This document shows positions 9,846-12,258 of a DNA stretch of 12,258 nt, piece by piece. Where the stretch lies: the NCBI GenBank assembly GCA_001598975.1, contig BBXU01000090.1, forward strand, positions 1 through 12,258, given 5' to 3'. The notes below the pieces were generated by a model, which saw only the letters and a list, made by a program, of their open reading frames with translations, was not told the origin of the DNA and made no database searches. This stretch comes from Parachlorella kessleri (taxonomy: Eukaryota > Chlorophyta > Trebouxiophyceae > Chlorellales > Chlorellaceae). The position numbers and the translations under genes were made by a program. The number at the start of each line of letters is the position of its first letter. Position 1 is the stretch's first letter.

Positions 9846-10552
9846 TGCCTCTTTTTCTTGTTACTTTGTTCTTTGTTTCTTTGTTGTCACCGTCCCTGCA
9901 TGCCCAAACAACTTGGGGCTGGGCATGTAGGGACTTCCGGCCTGCCTTTCTTCTTGGGTCGCAGGGACACTGGGTCTGCCACTGGCCCGTGGTGACTGGT
10001 TGGTGGTGCAGGTCAGCCCTGGCACTGCTCATGCGCTATCAAGCAGGCCCACAGCTTAGCAGGTTGATGGCAAACCTCGTGCGAGCCACGCACGAGAGCC
10101 GGGACTGTTTTGACATGAACTGGTTGTGTCGCTGTGCATTTGTTGTTAGTCATGCAAGGCCGTGCTCTCAGGACAAGGCGAGGGTGCCCTGTTCCTCCCT
10201 GAGGCCAGGTTGCAGGCTGTGCACCCAGCAGGTAGCAGGATGCACCATTGGAAATGTGAAATGTGAATGAAACATAGAGTTGCTCCTCACCAGATGGCTG
10301 GGCCAGGTTGCATGTGTCTGTCATCATGACTCATTTCCGTAAGCCGCCAATCGCGTTGCGCGCTTCTGCGGCATTGACCTCTGCAGCATTGATTTCTGGC
10401 TATTCCAGTTCTGTCCTCGCGAGGCCTCGTTCGGGAGAGGGTAAAGCAGGAGTTGCATGGCGTGAGGTTGTTGACACAAGCTAACCTAGTCAGATCCCTC
10501 AACTAGCAGGGCAATAGTCACTAGGCGGCTGGATGTCACGCCACTTGTTCAC

Positions 10553-10559
10553 TATATTT
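10553..10559 (+). promoter_or_regulatory. candidate TATA element of paralog B
   Basis: TATATTT, 54 bases upstream of the first in-frame ATG (10607) and followed by GACGTCACC, which contains an ACGT core; a similar ATGTCACGCC lies just upstream. Placement suits a short 5' leader. Sequence resemblance only. Confidence 0.35.
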
Positions 10560-10606
10560 CGACGTCACCAAGATAGTCGACAGGTCCGCTATTCAGGGCT
10601 GCCAAC

Positions 10607-12218
10607 ATGGGAGGAGGCCTCCACTTCGCTGCCCGCACCATGGCGCCCAATTGGCACGTCATATTGTTGCAGGGAAGCAAGATGTGGTCTTTACGGCTGT
10701 TCCTCGTGGTGGTTCTCCTGTGCACCATTGGTGGGGTGCAGCTGCTTAAATATGAGGGCATCACTCACTTGGCCTTCCTGAGGGCAACAGGTCTGCGCTC
10801 GTCAGGTGCACATCCCAGTGCATACACCTGCCTACTGCACAGCCGTTGCCCTATGTTTGGCCAGCTCTGACCGCACTATCGCCCTGGCCTCGCCTCGCCT
10901 GCCGCTCCCAGTGCTGCCGCCCTTGGGCCTCCCAGCCATGAATAGGTTGTTCTCTGCCCTGTGGAAGCACGCTTAGTCGATCGTATAACCAACGCACACG
11001 CAGGCCTAGAGCTACAAAAGCGCGTGCGTCTCTTGCCAGAGTGGACTGACCTCTCTACCACCGGCGCCGCCCAGGCACCCGATGGCGGCAGCAGCGGCAC
11101 CCTAGCACAACCCGGCGCCGGCCAGGTGTCGGATGGCGGCGGCAGCAGCGGCGGTGGCAGTGCCAGCAATGGCATCGGCAGCAGCAGCGACGGTGGCGGG
11201 GTTAGCAGCGGCGGCGGCGGCGGCAGCAATGGCAGCGGGGGCAGCAGCAGTGGCGACAGCAGCGGGAGCAGCAGCGGCGGCGGTAGCAGTGAGAGCAGCA
11301 GCAGCGCCGGCGCCGTAGCAGCGCCCGCCGGGCTGCCGCCGGGCTTTGACTGGCAGGCCTACACCTTCTATAACCCCGAGCTCCATATAAACAACAGCCA
11401 GGCGGCGGAAGCACACTACTTAGAGAAGGGCCGGGCGGAGGGTCGGCTGTGTAGGCGGGTCCCCGTCTTCCTCACATACAACGCCACCTTTGGGCTGTGT
11501 AACCAGCTGCTGTCTCACATGGGCATGCTGGCGCTGGCGCCGGTGTTTAACGCCTCGCTGACGCTGTCGCCCGCCTATAGCCGGCACAACTTCACGCACG
11601 CGGGGTCCATCTGGGTCAAGGAGCCGCTGGACTCGCTGCTGGACGTGCCCCGGCTGGTGCAGCACTTTGAGGCGCGGGGCATGCGCTTTGTCCAGGTGCG
11701 GGTGCGGGATGGGTGTGGGGTGAGGTGAGGTGGGGAGCAGCGTCAGGTGTGAGGAATGCGGGTCGCTGGTAGAGATGCGATGTGGGGAATGGCATGGGGC
11801 GCGAGAGGCGCATTCTAAGCTGCAGTACTACCCCCCCCGCGCTTGACAGGGGGTGTGCGGGTCTGTTACGTGTATGTACAGGTGCGGAATGGGCTGGCAT
11901 GTGTCCAAGCAAGCGGGTCTGGTGTGCTTTGGAATGTGTGGACTTCTCCCGGCGCAGTCACCCCCAGCCCTCCAACCTCTGCGCCTCTGCCCTGCCCCGC
12001 CCAGCGCAGGTGCGGGAGTTCCCGGGCTGCGTGGGCGTGAACGTGCGCCAGTACTTCGGCGCCAAGACCCCCATGGACATGGCCGAGGCGGTGCGGGTGG
12101 TGGCGAGGCTGGTACGCAAGAACAGCCAGCCTGCGCTGAGGCAGCAGCCGGACGCGGACCTGTGCGTGCACATCCGGTGGGGCAACCCGTTCCGCGGCAT
12201 ACTGCCCAAGCTCAAAAC
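10607..12218 (+). CDS. O-fucosyltransferase-like type II membrane glycosyltransferase, paralog B (3' end outside window)
   Basis: Three exons: 10607-10805, 11004-11695, 12010-12218 (phases 1, 0, then 2 at the window end), 366 residues visible. An in-frame TAG at 10574-10576 precedes the first ATG (10607, AACATGGG); ATGs at 10640 (ACCATGGC) and 10682 remain possible starts, the last putting the anchor LRLFLVVVLLCTIGGVQLL almost at the N terminus. The exon 1 donor could also be 10791 in the same phase. Then follow a basic stretch, a Gly/Ser-rich stem of about 75 residues, the module FDWQAYTFYNPEL...HYLEKGRAEGR (starting near residue 181), FGLCNQLLSHMGMLAL (about 229-244) and, in exon 3, DADLCVHIRWGNPF. 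The NAT, NAS and NFT sequons are consistent with a lumenal domain. Collinear with paralog A, with the same intron positions after the GLCNQL exon (phase 0) and after the CVH exon (phase 2). The HxRxExD and SSFS parts must lie beyond the window. Donor and acceptor are unknown. Confidence 0.78.
11080..11310. repeat. GGC/AGC coding low-complexity repeat (Gly/Ser stem)
   Basis: Irregular GGC and AGC codon runs in exon 2 of paralog B code a Gly/Ser-rich stem between the membrane anchor and the catalytic-type domain. All frames on both strands stay open here, producing Ala-, Ser- or Cys-rich false reading frames. Confidence 0.85.
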
Positions 12219-12230
12219 GTGAGGCTGCTG

Positions 12231-12247
12231 GTGTGTGTGTGTGTGTG
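12231..12247. repeat. (GT)n microsatellite
   Basis: About eight GT units followed by a G-rich stretch at the start of the third intron of paralog B, immediately after its donor site at 12219. Confidence 0.8.
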
Positions 12248-12258
12248 GGGTGGGGGGG

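Larger units (their letters stand above)
9613..10606. other. intergenic region between the two O-fucosyltransferase-like paralogs
   Basis: About 1 kb: 3' flank of paralog A and 5' flank of paralog B. It holds a T/C-rich block near 9710-9890 with degenerate repeats (separate entry), a short near-tandem repeat TTCTGCGGCATTGA / CTCTGCAGCATTGA (10364-10377, 10380-10393), a TGACTCA heptamer at 10326-10332 inside ATGACTCATT, and a CCAAT pentamer near 10348. No TGTAA poly(A) signal was seen. No frame shows protein-family motifs. Confidence 0.5.

Noticed and set aside
9674..10270. Open frame of 198 codons on the plus strand downstream of paralog A
   Set aside because: It begins with GTG, its hydrophobic look comes from the T/C-rich repeat block, and it shows no family motif; it ends in sequence that looks intergenic.
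10961..11003. ATG at 10961 (of 10961-11728) as the start of paralog B
   Set aside because: The first codons sit in an intron ending in CACGCAG at 11003; using the upstream exon gives a membrane anchor and a matching phase, as in paralog A.
11102..11416. Ala-rich and Cys-rich open frames on both strands
   Set aside because: They are other-frame readings of the GGC/AGC repeat that codes the Gly/Ser stem of paralog B.

Overview
The window looks like nuclear DNA of a green alga, probably a chlorophyte of the volvocine/Chlamydomonadales type. It is moderately GC-rich. Every gene is broken by short GT-AG introns of about 115-480 bases, with donors mostly of the form AG|GTGAG or AG|GTGGG and acceptors mostly GCAG. 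The coding regions carry CAG/CTG-type triplet tracts, and there are many homopolymer and simple-sequence tracts. The lineage is inferred from style and protein families, not from a marker gene. All gene models below were assembled by eye from codon phase, splice signals and family motifs, so exon joins are predictions.

Layout: (1) Positions 169-2394, minus strand: five exons of a SET-domain protein of the SETD3/SETD4/plant SDG40-like class; its 3' end lies beyond the window start. A Gln/Gly/Ser-rich insert of about 230 residues splits the SET domain. (2) Positions 2395-2809: a 415-base head-to-head intergenic region with two strong inverted repeats just upstream of the next gene. (3) Positions 2810-5315, plus strand: a complete six-exon gene for a 392-residue membrane transporter of the triose-phosphate/nucleotide-sugar transporter superfamily (TPT, drug/metabolite transporter clan), with a poly-Gln cytosolic tail. 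(4) Positions 5316-6373: intergenic. (5) Positions 6374-9612, plus strand: a gene of about seven exons for a type II membrane protein with an O-fucosyltransferase-like fold (492 residues in the model given). (6) Positions 9613-10606: intergenic, including a pyrimidine-rich block of degenerate 15-base repeats. (7) Positions 10607-12218, plus strand: the first three exons of a tandem paralog of gene 5, with a long Gly/Ser stem; it runs off the window end.

The two tandem paralogs share the same order: N-terminal membrane anchor, Ser- or Gly/Ser-rich stem, a short module of the form FDxxxY...NPxL...HYxxxGxxEGR, then a GLCNQL-containing glycosyltransferase-like domain. They also share two intron positions and phases, which points to local duplication. 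A nucleotide-sugar-type transporter next to two putative Golgi glycosyltransferases is suggestive of a shared secretory-pathway setting, but in a eukaryote adjacency alone does not show joint function. No RNA gene, CRISPR array or recognisable transposon was found.
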